The notes under the pieces were generated by a model. That model searched no databases and had not been told where the DNA came from. It saw nothing but the letters and a program-made list of their open reading frames with translations. From Marinomonas communis (GTDB lineage: Bacteria > Pseudomonadota > Gammaproteobacteria > Pseudomonadales > Marinomonadaceae), in assembly GCF_004363305.1 (NCBI RefSeq), contig NZ_SNZA01000001.1, positions 460,902 through 524,901 on the forward strand: a DNA stretch of 64,000 bases, given 5' to 3'. Position numbers and translations under genes: made by a program. Shown here one piece after another: positions 17,800 to 27,578 of the stretch; the first letter of the stretch is position 1, and each line of letters opens with the position of its first letter.

Positions 17800-18624
17800 C
17801 TATAGCGTGAATTCCGCTTCATATCCTGTGTATTTGCGTAGGTTGATAACGCCCGTGTCCAAAATCCAGTACTGACCTTTGATACCCATTAACGTGCCTT
17901 CTACAAACGGCGTTTTTTCTGCATTAATGCTGGCTATTTTAGATGGGTATTCTAGTACAGGGTAGACAAATTCATGTGTGACGTTATCAGCAGATAATTC
18001 TTGAATGGATTGTAATCCGTATTCGTTTTGCAGTGCGTCCAGACCTTCCCATAAACGATTAATCAAACGCTCTTGCTCTGACTCAAGGTCTATCTCGACA
18101 TCTAACCCTTTTAGCATATTTCGCCAATTGGTTTTATCCGCCACTTCAGATTTAAATAATGTTTCAACTAAACCTGACATACGGCGATTTTCCACCAGAA
18201 ATATTGCGCGTGCCTGAGTCGCACCTTGATCGATCCAGCGCGTTGGTAATTGGTCACCACGGGTGATGCCGACTTTCAATGAGGTGGTATTCGATAAATA
18301 CACGTAATGACTTTGCATACAGTATTTTTCCGCCCACTCCGGCTCACGACAAGTACCTTCATAGTAATGGCACTTTTCCGGACTCATAATGCATGTGTCG
18401 CAAGCTGCCAGTTTCTTGAAGCACGGGTAACAGTAACCTTGGCTAAATGATTTTTTACTAGCACGCCCACAATGAATGCAGTTTATAGAACCAGTAAAAT
18501 TCAAAGAGACTTTTTGCCCAATTGCTTGCTCAAGTGGAAAAAGCTGATCGCCAAGTTTTAGCTCGTAACTAACTTTGCCATCTATAACTTTGGCTGGCAT
18601 TTTACGAATACTGCCTTGGATCAT
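17800..18624 (-). CDS. DUF2797 family zinc-ribbon / GIY-YIG-like protein
   Basis: The 274-residue protein has a cysteine-rich zinc-binding region, with CIHCGRASKKSFSQGYCYPC, then CDTCIMSPEKCHYYEGTC (about residues 48-115). A segment HYVYLSNTTSLKVGITRGDQ recalls the Y-Y/V-I core of GIY-YIG nucleases and may be a degenerate or divergent version of that fold. The family is widespread in gammaproteobacteria, often beside pepN and a DUF1315 gene as here, with no established biochemical role known to me. It overlaps the DUF1315 stop by four bases (18621-18624), implying translational coupling. Confidence 0.82.
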   Translation of the reverse strand: MIQGSIRKMPAKVIDGKVSYELKLGDQLFPLEQAIGQKVSLNFTGSINCIHCGRASKKSFSQGYCYPCFKKLAACDTCIMSPEKCHYYEGTCREPEWAEKYCMQSHYVYLSNTTSLKVGITRGDQLPTRWIDQGATQARAIFLVENRRMSGLVETLFKSEVADKTNWRNMLKGLDVEIDLESEQERLINRLWEGLDALQNEYGLQSIQELSADNVTHEFVYPVLEYPSKIASINAEKTPFVEGTLMGIKGQYWILDTGVINLRKYTGYEAEFTL

Positions 18625-18899
18625 TGCTTGCTATCCGGGTTAGTTACCCATTTCACTGTTTCATGCTCAAGAGTATCTTTTTTGCTGCTGCAACCAAGGT
18701 GTGCTTCACGATCAATAAAGCCAACACGCTCTTCTTCAGGTTTATTAGTGTAGTCATAAGTAATCACTGCCTGCATACACAACTCTGTTTGCTCTGGCGT
18801 GAGTTTCACACCATTAGGCCATTTGCCTAATTCAACAGCTTGTTTAAGGCGGCCGTAAACCTCGGGCGACATATTGTCGATCATATCTTTAAAATTCAT
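18621..18899 (-). CDS. DUF1315 (YeaC-like) small protein
   Basis: The 92-residue soluble protein matches the YeaC/DUF1315 family, with the N-terminal MIDNMSPEVYGRLKQAVELG, a central LTPEQTELCMQAVITYD and the C-terminal basic/cysteine stretch. Function is unknown. It is the first gene of a probable DUF1315-DUF2797-pepN transcript; its stop overlaps the next start by four bases. Confidence 0.85.
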   Translation of the reverse strand: MNFKDMIDNMSPEVYGRLKQAVELGKWPNGVKLTPEQTELCMQAVITYDYTNKPEEERVGFIDREAHLGCSSKKDTLEHETVKWVTNPDSKQ

Positions 18900-18926
18900 A
18901 ACTCACTCTACCGGAACACCGGTTAA

Positions 18927-19796
18927 TTAGCGTTGTTTGATTAGTTTCCAAAGCAGGCTGTAGACACCTGCAAAGACTAAACCTGAAACCAAGCCCATAA
19001 GATGCGCTTCATTGGCCATATTGCCAAGGCCGAGAGCAGAAAATACGTCGGTGTATCCTGCCATCAACCAAACCACAAAGAAAATCATCAGTGGTTTTGA
19101 AATAATTGGCGGCCACCCCTTGATTAAATAAGGCATTACCCAAGCAAAAGCGATTAAGCCATACACTAAGCCTGATAGCCCGCCAAACAAAGGATAGCCG
19201 TTAATTAAGTATTGTCCGATATTGCTCACGACTGACACAAATACCGCAAAAGCCAGCCATATTAGAGAGCCCATCAGACGCTCAAGCTTACGTCCGACTT
19301 CCCACACCCATAACGAATTGAAAATAAGATGCGCGATACCAAAGTGCAGGAATGCAGGTGTAAGCAAACGCCAGTATTCTCCTTTACTTAGCACTTCGGC
19401 TAATGGATTAAACTGAATACGATTGCCTATCACTTCAAACGAAGAAATCGTAAACCAACTGATAGTGTCTAAATATTCGCCTAGACCAGTAATTACTGCC
19501 ACCAAGCATGACAATACTATGAATGCCAACGCCATGGGAGATTTGTGCCATTGTTGAAAGACTGGACTGCTAGACTTCTGACGCTTTGGGGCTTCAGGTA
19601 GTTCTAAGTCCTCGTCAGGAGAGTGCTGCCATAACTGCAATATTTCCATTGCTTTATGCGTATCAGAGGGATCTAAAACCCACAATTGATCTCGATTGTT
19701 CGACTGGACGATACGATGACCGATACGCTGCTGCCAAAGAATCTTACTCAGTGGTTCTGGTGATTCATTAACAGCAAATTCGTAAAGTAAAACCAT
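18927..19796 (-). CDS. glpG: Rhomboid intramembrane serine protease GlpG
   Basis: The 289-residue protein has the GlpG layout: a small cytosolic domain (residues 1-60, with RIGHRIVQSNNRDQLWVLDP), a variable linker, then six predicted membrane helices. The catalytic Ser is in FGGLSGLVYGL (GxSG) and the catalytic His in NEAHLMGLVSGLVFA. The HFG...HLIFNSLWVWEVG region (about residues 151-167) carries the conserved His-Asn pair of rhomboids. It cleaves transmembrane substrates within the inner membrane; E. coli GlpG (276 residues) is the obvious homologue. It begins 15 bases after nadK and may be cotranscribed with it. The glycerol-3-phosphate genes that flank E. coli glpG are absent. Confidence 0.93.
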   Translation of the reverse strand: MVLLYEFAVNESPEPLSKILWQQRIGHRIVQSNNRDQLWVLDPSDTHKAMEILQLWQHSPDEDLELPEAPKRQKSSSPVFQQWHKSPMALAFIVLSCLVAVITGLGEYLDTISWFTISSFEVIGNRIQFNPLAEVLSKGEYWRLLTPAFLHFGIAHLIFNSLWVWEVGRKLERLMGSLIWLAFAVFVSVVSNIGQYLINGYPLFGGLSGLVYGLIAFAWVMPYLIKGWPPIISKPLMIFFVVWLMAGYTDVFSALGLGNMANEAHLMGLVSGLVFAGVYSLLWKLIKQR

Positions 19797-19811
19797 AGTA
19801 ATAGGTCTACC

Positions 19812-20693
19812 CTATTGGCGATAACCTGACTGCCATCCCAGCTTGGTGCGACACACATCGTAAAAATCATGATCTTTTGGATGGATCAAACGGATCCCAC
19901 CCTTACGACGAGTTATATGGATTTCGTCACCTGGAGCAGCGGTAATATTAAGTTGGCCATCACAACTCACGCTTGGGTACGTCAAATTCGATTCACAGAC
20001 AACGATTCGAATTTTAGCATCCGCGTCAATCACGATAGGACGATTACTTAATGTATGAGGGTGCATTGGCACTAATACAAGTGCATCAAGCTTTGGCAGC
20101 ATAATAGGACCGCCAGCAGACAATGCATAAGCGGTAGAGCCAGTCGGTGTGGCAACAATTAAACCGTCTGACTTTTGGTTCATAACGAACTGATCATCAA
20201 TAAATAGATCAAAGCGAATCATCCGAGCAGACTTGCCTGGGTGAAGAACCAAATCATTTAAGGCGATACCCTCACCGCTTGGTCGATTTTGACGCTTAAT
20301 TTTTGCTTCGATCATGAAGCGCTTCTCTTCAAGGTATTCTCCTCGAAGAATCGGCTCTAACTCATTTTCAAAATCCGTTGGAGATATGTCGGTTAAGAAA
20401 CCCAAGGTACCACGGTTCATTCCGAGAACTGGAATATCGTAATCAATGATTGCCCTAGCGGCTCCTAAAAAGCTGCCGTCTCCACCAACAACGATTACTA
20501 AGTCACAACGGTCGCCTAACTCTTTTAAAGGGGCGGATGAAAGTTTCGCCCCAGACATCATGGTAGCCAAATCCGCCTCTAGAACAGGGGTAACACCTTG
20601 CTCCAAAAGAAAATCTGTTAGTTTTTTAACCGTGTCTAGAATTTGTGGTTTATCAAGACGCGCAATAATACCGATTCGTCTAAAAAGACTCAT
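19812..20693 (-). CDS. nadK: NAD kinase
   Basis: NAD kinase phosphorylates NAD+ to NADP+ in the cytosol. The protein shows the GGDGSFLGAAR catalytic motif, NRGTLGFLTDISP, the conserved TPTGSTAYALSAGGPI, and HTLSNRPIVI. The frame opens at a GTG on 20714 with ATG codons at 20711 and 20693; the last gives MSLFRRIGIIARLDKPQ and 293 residues, nearly the same as E. coli NadK (292), so I prefer it, though no start has a strong ribosome site. recN, grpE or other common nadK neighbours are not seen. Confidence 0.95.
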   Translation of the reverse strand: MSLFRRIGIIARLDKPQILDTVKKLTDFLLEQGVTPVLEADLATMMSGAKLSSAPLKELGDRCDLVIVVGGDGSFLGAARAIIDYDIPVLGMNRGTLGFLTDISPTDFENELEPILRGEYLEEKRFMIEAKIKRQNRPSGEGIALNDLVLHPGKSARMIRFDLFIDDQFVMNQKSDGLIVATPTGSTAYALSAGGPIMLPKLDALVLVPMHPHTLSNRPIVIDADAKIRIVVCESNLTYPSVSCDGQLNITAAPGDEIHITRRKGGIRLIHPKDHDFYDVCRTKLGWQSGYRQ

Positions 20694-20861
20694 GTAATCA
20701 ATCTTTCCCATCACTGATTCGTATACGGCACGCTTGCCGTTACGAAATTAATTTTGCTGTGGTTTCAATCAATTAGCCAACAAGCTACCTATTCGTAGAA
20801 TGTAACACGAAGCAACGCTATAGGCTATGACACGACACTATTGAGCGTATTGAAAACACTC

Positions 20862-21815
20862 TCAATACACTTGTTTTTCTAAAGGAAGCCCTTGCCAGCC
20901 CTGTAATCCACCTGTGTGAACAAACAAAGTATGATCGTGCTGCCATTCCCCCTGTGCACACAGCTGATTCACTTTATAGACCATTTTAGAAGTATACAAT
21001 GGATCTAATGGTATATCGGGATTGAGTGTTTTAAGGGTTTTCAGGAAATCGAGCTGAGCTGTTGATACTTTACCGAACCCTCCGTGGAGCGCCTCATCAA
21101 ACCCTTTTATCGAGGTGTTGATTGACAAGCCAGCGTCTAGACATTGATTCTCAATGTTAGTTGTTAAGGAAACGACTCCCTTTAAAGCTGAAAATACTGT
21201 CATAGAGGAAAACCCTGACGCTGCAAACCCTGCCGCAGTGGTTCCTGTACCGCTTGCAATACAAAGGTGGAATGGTTTGCCACGGCAGAGTCTATAAATT
21301 TCATTGGCCCAATCTAAACAGCCACGGACACCTTCAGCGCCAGCGCCACCTTCTGGTATCCAATACACTTGATGATCATAATATTCATCTACGACTTTCT
21401 TTATATTGGCCCTTAGGCCAAGTTTGTAATCTACCCGCTCACTTGGAAATAAGAGCGCGCCGGAATCGACAGCCTGACGCAATGTCGGTGTTAACTTAGC
21501 CCATGTTTCACCGCGTACCACGATGAGTGGTGTTAACCCTTGATGCTTACATTGCGCTACAAAGGCTGCAATATGATTTGAATGAGGCCCGCCAAATGTG
21601 GCCAGTATTTTTTTGTTTTCTTTACTGGCTTGCTGTAGATGATACTTAAGCTTATGGCGCTTATTACCCGGCGCGACACTACACTCTAAATCACCTCGAT
21701 AGATGTAAAACTGACACCCGCAGGTTTGCTGGGTGGGCAAATATAAAGGTTCTATGATCATTTGATTGTCGTTTAACAGATTCTCAATAAAGGCACCGTT
21801 GCCAATGTCATGCAT
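20862..21815 (-). CDS. PLP-dependent ACC deaminase / D-cysteine desulfhydrase family protein
   Basis: The 317-residue protein is a fold-type II PLP enzyme related to 1-aminocyclopropane-1-carboxylate deaminase and D-cysteine desulfhydrase (DcyD). The Schiff-base lysine is in the conserved GNKRHKLKYHL near residue 51. The phosphate-binding stretch is IASGTGTTAAGFA and an early active-site block is FGGPHSNHIAAF. The N-terminus is somewhat short and begins with a Cys-containing CGCQFYIYRGDLE, where the family has a substrate-sensing YxKRED/YIKREDL-like motif. True ACC deaminase is unlikely without diagnostic residues; D-cysteine or another D-amino acid is more plausible. It is divergent from ydiJ. 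Confidence 0.8.
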   Translation of the reverse strand: MHDIGNGAFIENLLNDNQMIIEPLYLPTQQTCGCQFYIYRGDLECSVAPGNKRHKLKYHLQQASKENKKILATFGGPHSNHIAAFVAQCKHQGLTPLIVVRGETWAKLTPTLRQAVDSGALLFPSERVDYKLGLRANIKKVVDEYYDHQVYWIPEGGAGAEGVRGCLDWANEIYRLCRGKPFHLCIASGTGTTAAGFAASGFSSMTVFSALKGVVSLTTNIENQCLDAGLSINTSIKGFDEALHGGFGKVSTAQLDFLKTLKTLNPDIPLDPLYTSKMVYKVNQLCAQGEWQHDHTLFVHTGGLQGWQGLPLEKQVY

Positions 21816-21927
21816 GACAAAATACGTTTACTTAATGCGTAATTATTTATTAAGTCCACACTCATGTTAAGGCGTTTATTTGTTACAATGTAACAAGCAA
21901 TAGGCTACTAACATCGGAGAATAGTAC

Positions 21928-24900
21928 ATGATCCCTAAGCTGTCTGAAGTCTCACCAGTCCAAGCAAAGTACCTCGCTTTTATCGAACGCTTGAAGACTT
22001 CAGGATTCCAAGGAGATACCAACCCAGATTACGCTAACCGAGTTGTGTTAGCGACCGATAACTCCATTTATCAAGTACTACCACAGGGCGTCATTTATCC
22101 TAAGTCGGTAGAAGATATTCAGCTAATCACGCGCCTTTCAAACAACGACGCTTTTCAGGATATAGTTCTGAGTCCGCGTGGCGGCGGAACAGGAACGAAT
22201 GGCCAATCCCTTACAGACGGACTGGTAATCGACCTTTCTAAGTTTTTGAACAACATATTAGAAGTCAATGTCGAAGAAGGTTGGGCTCGAGTGCAAACTG
22301 GGGTGGTAAAAGACCAGCTAAATAAAGCAATCGAAGCACATGGGCTATTCTTTGCACCAGAGCTTTCCACCAGTAACCGAGCAACCATTGGCGGCATGAT
22401 CAACACCGATGCAAGTGGTCAAGGTTCCGTCATGTATGGCAAAACCCGCGATCATGTATTAGAGCTCAAAACCGTTTTGCTAGACGGCGAACTGCTGACC
22501 AGCCATGCCATTTCCGAAGATACCCTAGAGCAAATCAAGCAAGGCTCAGGCTATTCGGCTTATGCCCACAGAGTCGTTGATACCATTGCCACAACCAAAC
22601 AAAGAGAGATTTCAGAAACTTTCCCTGAGTTAAATCGTTGTTTAACAGGCTATGATCTCGCCCATATCCGTGGTGAAGATGGCTTGTTCAATATGAACAA
22701 TATCTTATGTGGATCCGAAGGGACGCTCGGTTTTATCGTCGAAGCGAAGGTCAACCTACTAAAAATCCCCAAATACGCTGCTCTGGTCAATATCCGCTAC
22801 AACAGTTTTGAAGCATCGTTACGCCATGCCAAGGATTTATTATCCGTTCAGCCAACCTCCATCGAAACCGTAGACTCTAAAGTTTTAGGGCTCGCTAAAG
22901 GCGATATTATCTGGGACTCTGTGTCAGAGTTCTTCCCTGAAAAAGCGGGTGAGAACACACAAGGAATAAACCTTGTGGAATACACCGGTGACAGTGAAGA
23001 AGAAATTACCGAGCGTATAAAAGTCCTAACAGATATCTTAGATAAATTAGCAAACACACCAAACAGTAGCGCTCTTGGCTACACCATTGCTAACGGTCAT
23101 GCCAATGTTAATAAGATTTGGGGCATGCGAAAGAAATCTGTTGGCTTATTAGGAAACGCAAAGGGTGAGCAGCGCCCCGTGCCGTTCGTAGAAGACACCG
23201 CCGTACCACCAGAAAACCTTGCTGACTTTATTATGGAATTTCGCACGGTCTTGGACTCTTATGGCGTTACTTATGGCATGTTTGGGCACGTCGATGCGGG
23301 GGTGTTACACGTTCGCCCTGCCCTAGATTTAAAAGATGATTCTCAAGTGCCTATGATCCGTGAAATCACAGATAAAGTCGTAGCACTGACACAAAAATAC
23401 GATGGTTTACTCTGGGGGGAACACGGTAAAGGCGTGCGTTCAGAGTATGCACCCGCGTTCTTTGGTGATCTATATCCAAGCATTCAGCAAATAAAAGGCG
23501 CATTCGATCCGCGTAACCAGTTAAATCCCGGAAAAATAGCAACACCTTATGAATTAGGTGCCGAACTCCTTAAAATAGATCAAGTGCCACTACGCGGCGA
23601 ATTAGACCGTCAAATTCCTTTGACCAATCGCGATCAATTCAAGGACGGTATGTATTGTAATGGCAATGGTGCCTGCTTTAATTTCGACCCTGATGACGCT
23701 ATGTGCCCTTCTTGGAAAGGCACACGTCAGCGCATCCACTCCCCAAAAGGTCGAGCATCCTTAATGCGCGAATGGCTTCGAGGCATGAGCAATCATGACA
23801 TTGATATCTCGAAAGAGCGTTACAAAGTCAGACACTCTAATCTTATAACCAGCTTCTTCCCTAGGCTCAAGAACACCTTAGGAAAACGCAAAGGCGAGTA
23901 TGATTTTTCACACCAAGTTCATGAGTCCATGATGGGGTGTTTAGCTTGCAAATCTTGTGTTGGTCAATGCCCGATTAAAGTCGATGTACCTGAGTTTAGA
24001 GCAAAGTTTCTGGAGCTGTATTACAGTCGATATTTACGACCAATAAAGGACTATTTTGTCGGCTCATTGGAATATATGACACCGACCTTGGCATTGTTCC
24101 CAAAACCCTACAATTGGCTTATCCGTAACAAGGTCACGAATCGTTTGATGAGTAAGGTGATCGGACTAGAGGACAGTCCAGCGTTGTCAGACCTTAACCT
24201 TAAGCGAGAGATGTCCCGACGCGGCATTCGATTAGCCACACCGTTGGCAATTGAATCCCTAAGCCCTAAAGACAGAAAACGTGCGGTTATTGTTATTCAG
24301 GATGCGTTCACCAGTTACTTTGAAACACAGCTGGTATTAGACATCATGGAGTTGTTGAGCCGCTTGGGCTTTCAAGCCTACTTAGCGCCGTATATGCCAA
24401 ATGGTAAACCTTTACATGTGCATGGTTTTCTAAAGCCTTTCGAAAAGGCCGCCAAGAAAAACCTCGATATGCTGCAAAACCTTGCATTTTATGGCATCCC
24501 GATGGTGGGTATCGACCCATCAATGACACTCACTTATCGATCTGAATACACAAAAACCTTTGGTACTAGTCGCCCTATTCCTAAAATTCAGTTAATCCAA
24601 GAGTGGCTCGCAGGCCAATCTGAACATTTACAAAAACAGGGAATCTCGGTCAAAGATGAAACATTTCATATGATGGCCCACTGCACCGAAAAGACCAATG
24701 CAGCACCATCGATAAAAGATTGGCAGCAAGTATTCGAATTGCTTGGCCTGAATCTGTCCATTGAAAATGTTGGCTGTTGCGGCATGGCAGGCACCTACGG
24801 CCATGAGTCCCGAAACAAAGCGACTTCTGTTGAAATTTATAATTTATCTTGGAAAGAAAAAGTCAACGACCCCAGACTTCAAAACAAGCTGGTCGCAACT

Positions 24901-24999
24901 GGCTACTCTTGCCGCTGCCAAGCTAAACGCCTTGATGCTACAGCGATAAAACATCCGGCTCAGGTATTGCTAGAACACATAAAAGCAGATTTTGCTTAG
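21928..24999 (+). CDS. ydiJ: FAD/Fe-S D-2-hydroxyacid dehydrogenase YdiJ
   Basis: This 1023-residue flavoprotein matches E. coli YdiJ (1018 residues), which oxidises D-2-hydroxyglutarate. The N-terminal FAD domain shows SPRGGGTGTNGQSLTDGL and SEGTLGFIVEAKV. The FAD-oxidase C-terminal domain has VTYGMFGHVDAGVLHVRP. The ferredoxin-like part has GCLACKSCVGQCPIKVDVP near residue 670. The C-terminal cysteine-rich domain has NVGCCGMAGTYGHE and ends near GYSCRCQA. Likely physiological role: removing D-2-hydroxyglutarate formed as a SerA by-product, or oxidising D-lactate-like acids into the electron transport chain. The gene ends in the terminator at 25028-25056. Confidence 0.92.
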   Translation: MIPKLSEVSPVQAKYLAFIERLKTSGFQGDTNPDYANRVVLATDNSIYQVLPQGVIYPKSVEDIQLITRLSNNDAFQDIVLSPRGGGTGTNGQSLTDGLVIDLSKFLNNILEVNVEEGWARVQTGVVKDQLNKAIEAHGLFFAPELSTSNRATIGGMINTDASGQGSVMYGKTRDHVLELKTVLLDGELLTSHAISEDTLEQIKQGSGYSAYAHRVVDTIATTKQREISETFPELNRCLTGYDLAHIRGEDGLFNMNNILCGSEGTLGFIVEAKVNLLKIPKYAALVNIRYNSFEASLRHAKDLLSVQPTSIETVDSKVLGLAKGDIIWDSVSEFFPEKAGENTQGINLVEYTGDSEEEITERIKVLTDILDKLANTPNSSALGYTIANGHANVNKIWGMRKKSVGLLGNAKGEQRPVPFVEDTAVPPENLADFIMEFRTVLDSYGVTYGMFGHVDAGVLHVRPALDLKDDSQVPMIREITDKVVALTQKYDGLLWGEHGKGVRSEYAPAFFGDLYPSIQQIKGAFDPRNQLNPGKIATPYELGAELLKIDQVPLRGELDRQIPLTNRDQFKDGMYCNGNGACFNFDPDDAMCPSWKGTRQRIHSPKGRASLMREWLRGMSNHDIDISKERYKVRHSNLITSFFPRLKNTLGKRKGEYDFSHQVHESMMGCLACKSCVGQCPIKVDVPEFRAKFLELYYSRYLRPIKDYFVGSLEYMTPTLALFPKPYNWLIRNKVTNRLMSKVIGLEDSPALSDLNLKREMSRRGIRLATPLAIESLSPKDRKRAVIVIQDAFTSYFETQLVLDIMELLSRLGFQAYLAPYMPNGKPLHVHGFLKPFEKAAKKNLDMLQNLAFYGIPMVGIDPSMTLTYRSEYTKTFGTSRPIPKIQLIQEWLAGQSEHLQKQGISVKDETFHMMAHCTEKTNAAPSIKDWQQVFELLGLNLSIENVGCCGMAGTYGHESRNKATSVEIYNLSWKEKVNDPRLQNKLVATGYSCRCQAKRLDATAIKHPAQVLLEHIKADFA

Positions 25000-25027
25000 C
25001 CCCAAAGTTCGTTATGATACAGCCAAC

Positions 25028-25056
25028 AAGGCCAGACAGTTGTCTGGCCTTTCTTT
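25028..25056 (+). terminator. Rho-independent terminator after ydiJ
   Basis: The stem aaggccagaca / tgtctggcctt is perfect (11 bp around a two-base gap, effectively a small loop) and is followed by tcttttat. It lies 29 bases past the ydiJ stop and before the ATG of the next gene, which is why that gene's upstream in-frame extension (24992) is rejected. Confidence 0.88.
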
Positions 25057-25072
25057 TATCACGAGAACAACC

Positions 25073-25807
25073 ATGTCACTAATCTTTGAAACTCAAGATG
25101 AGTTTGGTGTGATCAGCGTTTATGACGATGGCAAATACCGTATCTTATCTTTTGCAGAAGGCGACGAACAAAGTCGCGTTCAAATTAAAAGCCCTCACGT
25201 CCTTCAGCATGAATACACACAGGCTATGCTGTTAGCGCTGATGGACCGAACACCAAAACGAGCCTGCATTCTTGGCTTAGGTGGAGGTGCCTTAGTACAT
25301 GCTCTTGCTAAGGCGATCAGCGGCATACATATTACTGCTGTAGAACTAAGACCTGAAATCGTTGCCATCGCTGAAGAGTTTTTTAGACTACCAAAAAGCA
25401 AACGCATAGAAGTGATAACACAGGACGCCATTGAATTTGTTCACAGTAATAAATCTAAAAAATTCGATATTTTATTTACCGATCTATATCAGCATTTCGG
25501 AATGGATAATCGCGTTGCGACAGAGGCCTTCTTGGACGATGCCAGCAGGCAGATAAAGGAAAGCGGCATGTTAGTACTGAATTGTTGGGAAGAACATCAG
25601 TACCAACATGACTTGAAAGATTCATTAAAACAGAGATTTAACACTGTGACGGGACTCGATACTGGCTGCGGAAACTGGGTGGTTTTTGCGACCAACGCTC
25701 CACACGATCTCAACCTAAAACAACAAAGAGACGAGTGCGAAAAGCTGTCTCAACAGCTTGGCTTTCCGTTGAACAAATGGCTAAATCGCTTAGAAGACGT
25801 TGAATAA
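25073..25807 (+). CDS. Spermidine synthase-like SAM-dependent protein
   Basis: The 244-residue protein has the Rossmann fold of polyamine aminopropyltransferases: the SAM-binding loop ILGLGGGALVHAL near residue 68, the acidic strand end AVELRPEIVAIAEEFF, and FDILFTDLYQHFGMDNRV around the catalytic-Asp position. It lacks the complete N-terminal beta-hairpin domain of SpeE, and the usual catalytic D-S/A-[FY/TD] signature is altered to TDLYQH, so spermidine synthesis is not assured. The real start is the ATG at 25073 (MSLIFETQDEFGV), after the ydiJ terminator. It is convergent with pgm; the stop lies inside a hairpin. Confidence 0.75.
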   Translation: MSLIFETQDEFGVISVYDDGKYRILSFAEGDEQSRVQIKSPHVLQHEYTQAMLLALMDRTPKRACILGLGGGALVHALAKAISGIHITAVELRPEIVAIAEEFFRLPKSKRIEVITQDAIEFVHSNKSKKFDILFTDLYQHFGMDNRVATEAFLDDASRQIKESGMLVLNCWEEHQYQHDLKDSLKQRFNTVTGLDTGCGNWVVFATNAPHDLNLKQQRDECEKLSQQLGFPLNKWLNRLEDVE

Positions 25808-25819
25808 CGTCCTCTAAGC
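25788..25819. terminator. Bidirectional hairpin between convergent genes, covering a stop codon
   Basis: gcttagaagacgtt pairs with aacgtcctctaagc across gaat, with a single A-C mismatch. The TAA of the spermidine-synthase-like gene (25805-25807) is in the loop and stem. The pgm stop is 20 bases beyond. No T-run follows in either direction, so termination is a guess; mRNA 3'-end protection is an alternative. Confidence 0.5.
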
Positions 25820-25838
25820 TTCCCAGCTCAAGCAGAGA

Positions 25839-27473
25839 TTAGCTTAAAACTGTGTTAACCAAAGCCACAGCTTCCTTTTCAAGCAGTGCTAAATGCTCCT
25901 CAGAGACAAAACTTTCTAAATAGATCTTATAAACATTTTCTGTACCGGATGGACGCGCTGCAAACCAACCATTATCCGTCGACACTTTCAGCCCACCAAT
26001 GGCCGCGCCATTGCCTGGCGCGTGAGTGAGCTTGCTAACAATCGCGTCACCAGCAAGTGTGTCTGCTTCTACAGAACTTGCTTCTAACTTACCAAGTATG
26101 GCTTTTTGCTCTGGGGTAGCCGCTACATCGATACGCTTGTAATAAGGTTGTCCAAAACGCTGCGCTTGCTCTTGCGCAAGTTGCGCAGGATTTTTGCCAG
26201 TAACGGCCAGAATCTCAGCAGCGAGTAACGCCAAAATAAAACCATCTTTATCCGTTGACCAGACACCACCGTCACGACGTAGGAAGGAAGCACCAGCACT
26301 TTCTTCTCCACCGAACGCCATGCTCCCATCAAATAATCCGTCAACATACCACTTAAAGCCAACAGGCACTTCACAGAGCGTTTTATTAAGTGACGCAACA
26401 ACTCTATCAATCATGGCACTTGAAACCAGAGTTTTGCCATATTGAATGTCAGCAGGCCAGTCTCGATGGGTTGCTAAGTATTCAATCGCCACAGCAAGGT
26501 ACGCATTGGGATTCATTAAACCGAAACCAGGGCAAACGATGCCATGGCGGTCATAATCTGGGTCATTGCCTACCGCTACATCAAATTGGTCTTGGATCTT
26601 AAGCAAGTTATTCATTGCATAAGGCGAAGAGCAATCCATTCGGATACGTCCGTCTTTATCTAAGGGCATAAATGAGAAGGCGGGATCCACTCGATCATTC
26701 ACGACCTCAATATTCAGACCATATCGATCTGCAATCGGTTGCCAATAGGCAATACCAGAGCCACCCAATGGATCAACACCAATACGAACATTAGCATCGC
26801 GAATGGCATTCATATCGATCACATTTTCAAGATCCGCTACATAATGCTCAATGTAATCGAATTCTTCTACCAAGCTACTCGACATGGCTTGCGCAACCGA
26901 CACAGCATTTACACCATTGAGTTGATTGGCTAACAATTCATTCGCGCGGTTCGCCACCCAATCGGTTATGTCTTTGTCAGCTGGACCACCTTTAGGTGGG
27001 TTATATTTAATGCCTCCATCTTCTGGAGGGTTATGGGAAGGAGTGATGACAACACCATCAGCCATTTCTTCAGAAGATTGATTATGAGTCAGAATAGCGT
27101 GTGAAATAACAGGTGTCGGGGTATAACCATCCCCTTTCTGAATGCGTACCGTCACTTCGTTTGCGACAAATACCTGAAGTGCGGTTGTAAACGCGGCTTC
27201 CGATAAAGCATGAGTATCTTTACCTAGATAAAGAGGACCATTGATATTGTGCGACTTTCGGTATTCGCAGATGGCTTGGCAAACCACCAGAATATGATCT
27301 TCGTTGAAACTTGTATGTAATGCACTGCCTCGATGGCCTGATGTACCAAAACTTACTTTTTCATTAGGATTAGCTACATTCGGCTTTTGGGTGTAATAGG
27401 CACTCATAAGCTTTGGAATGTTAACTAAATTGTCCGTGGGAGCAAGCTGCCCTGCTAGCGGATGAATTGCCAT
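25839..27473 (-). CDS. pgm: Phosphoglucomutase (alpha-D-glucose phosphate-specific)
   Basis: The 544-residue enzyme interconverts glucose 1-phosphate and glucose 6-phosphate. The phosphoserine loop is [20 protein letters not shown]. The metal-binding loop is [11 protein letters not shown], the sugar-binding loop is [16 protein letters not shown], and the phosphate-binding loop near the C-terminus is [18 protein letters not shown]. Length agrees with E. coli Pgm (546). The ATG at 27473 has aagggg upstream. It is transcribed alone, toward the spermidine-synthase-like gene. Glucose 1-phosphate feeds UDP-glucose and cell-surface polysaccharide synthesis, but no such genes are nearby. Confidence 0.95.
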   Translation of the reverse strand: MAIHPLAGQLAPTDNLVNIPKLMSAYYTQKPNVANPNEKVSFGTSGHRGSALHTSFNEDHILVVCQAICEYRKSHNINGPLYLGKDTHALSEAAFTTALQVFVANEVTVRIQKGDGYTPTPVISHAILTHNQSSEEMADGVVITPSHNPPEDGGIKYNPPKGGPADKDITDWVANRANELLANQLNGVNAVSVAQAMSSSLVEEFDYIEHYVADLENVIDMNAIRDANVRIGVDPLGGSGIAYWQPIADRYGLNIEVVNDRVDPAFSFMPLDKDGRIRMDCSSPYAMNNLLKIQDQFDVAVGNDPDYDRHGIVCPGFGLMNPNAYLAVAIEYLATHRDWPADIQYGKTLVSSAMIDRVVASLNKTLCEVPVGFKWYVDGLFDGSMAFGGEESAGASFLRRDGGVWSTDKDGFILALLAAEILAVTGKNPAQLAQEQAQRFGQPYYKRIDVAATPEQKAILGKLEASSVEADTLAGDAIVSKLTHAPGNGAAIGGLKVSTDNGWFAARPSGTENVYKIYLESFVSEEHLALLEKEAVALVNTVLS

Positions 27474-27578
27474 AAATAGCCCCTTTCTAAAATGCTGTTA
27501 TTATGTTCCTTAATAGTTTGTAAACTTTCAACACAATTAATCATTAAATCAAGTAATTACGAAGGTTTGATGACCTAA

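Noticed and set aside
24992-25072. N-terminal extension of the spermidine-synthase-like gene
   Set aside because: It would be translated across a strong terminator and start inside ydiJ; the ATG at 25073 is the usual N-terminus.
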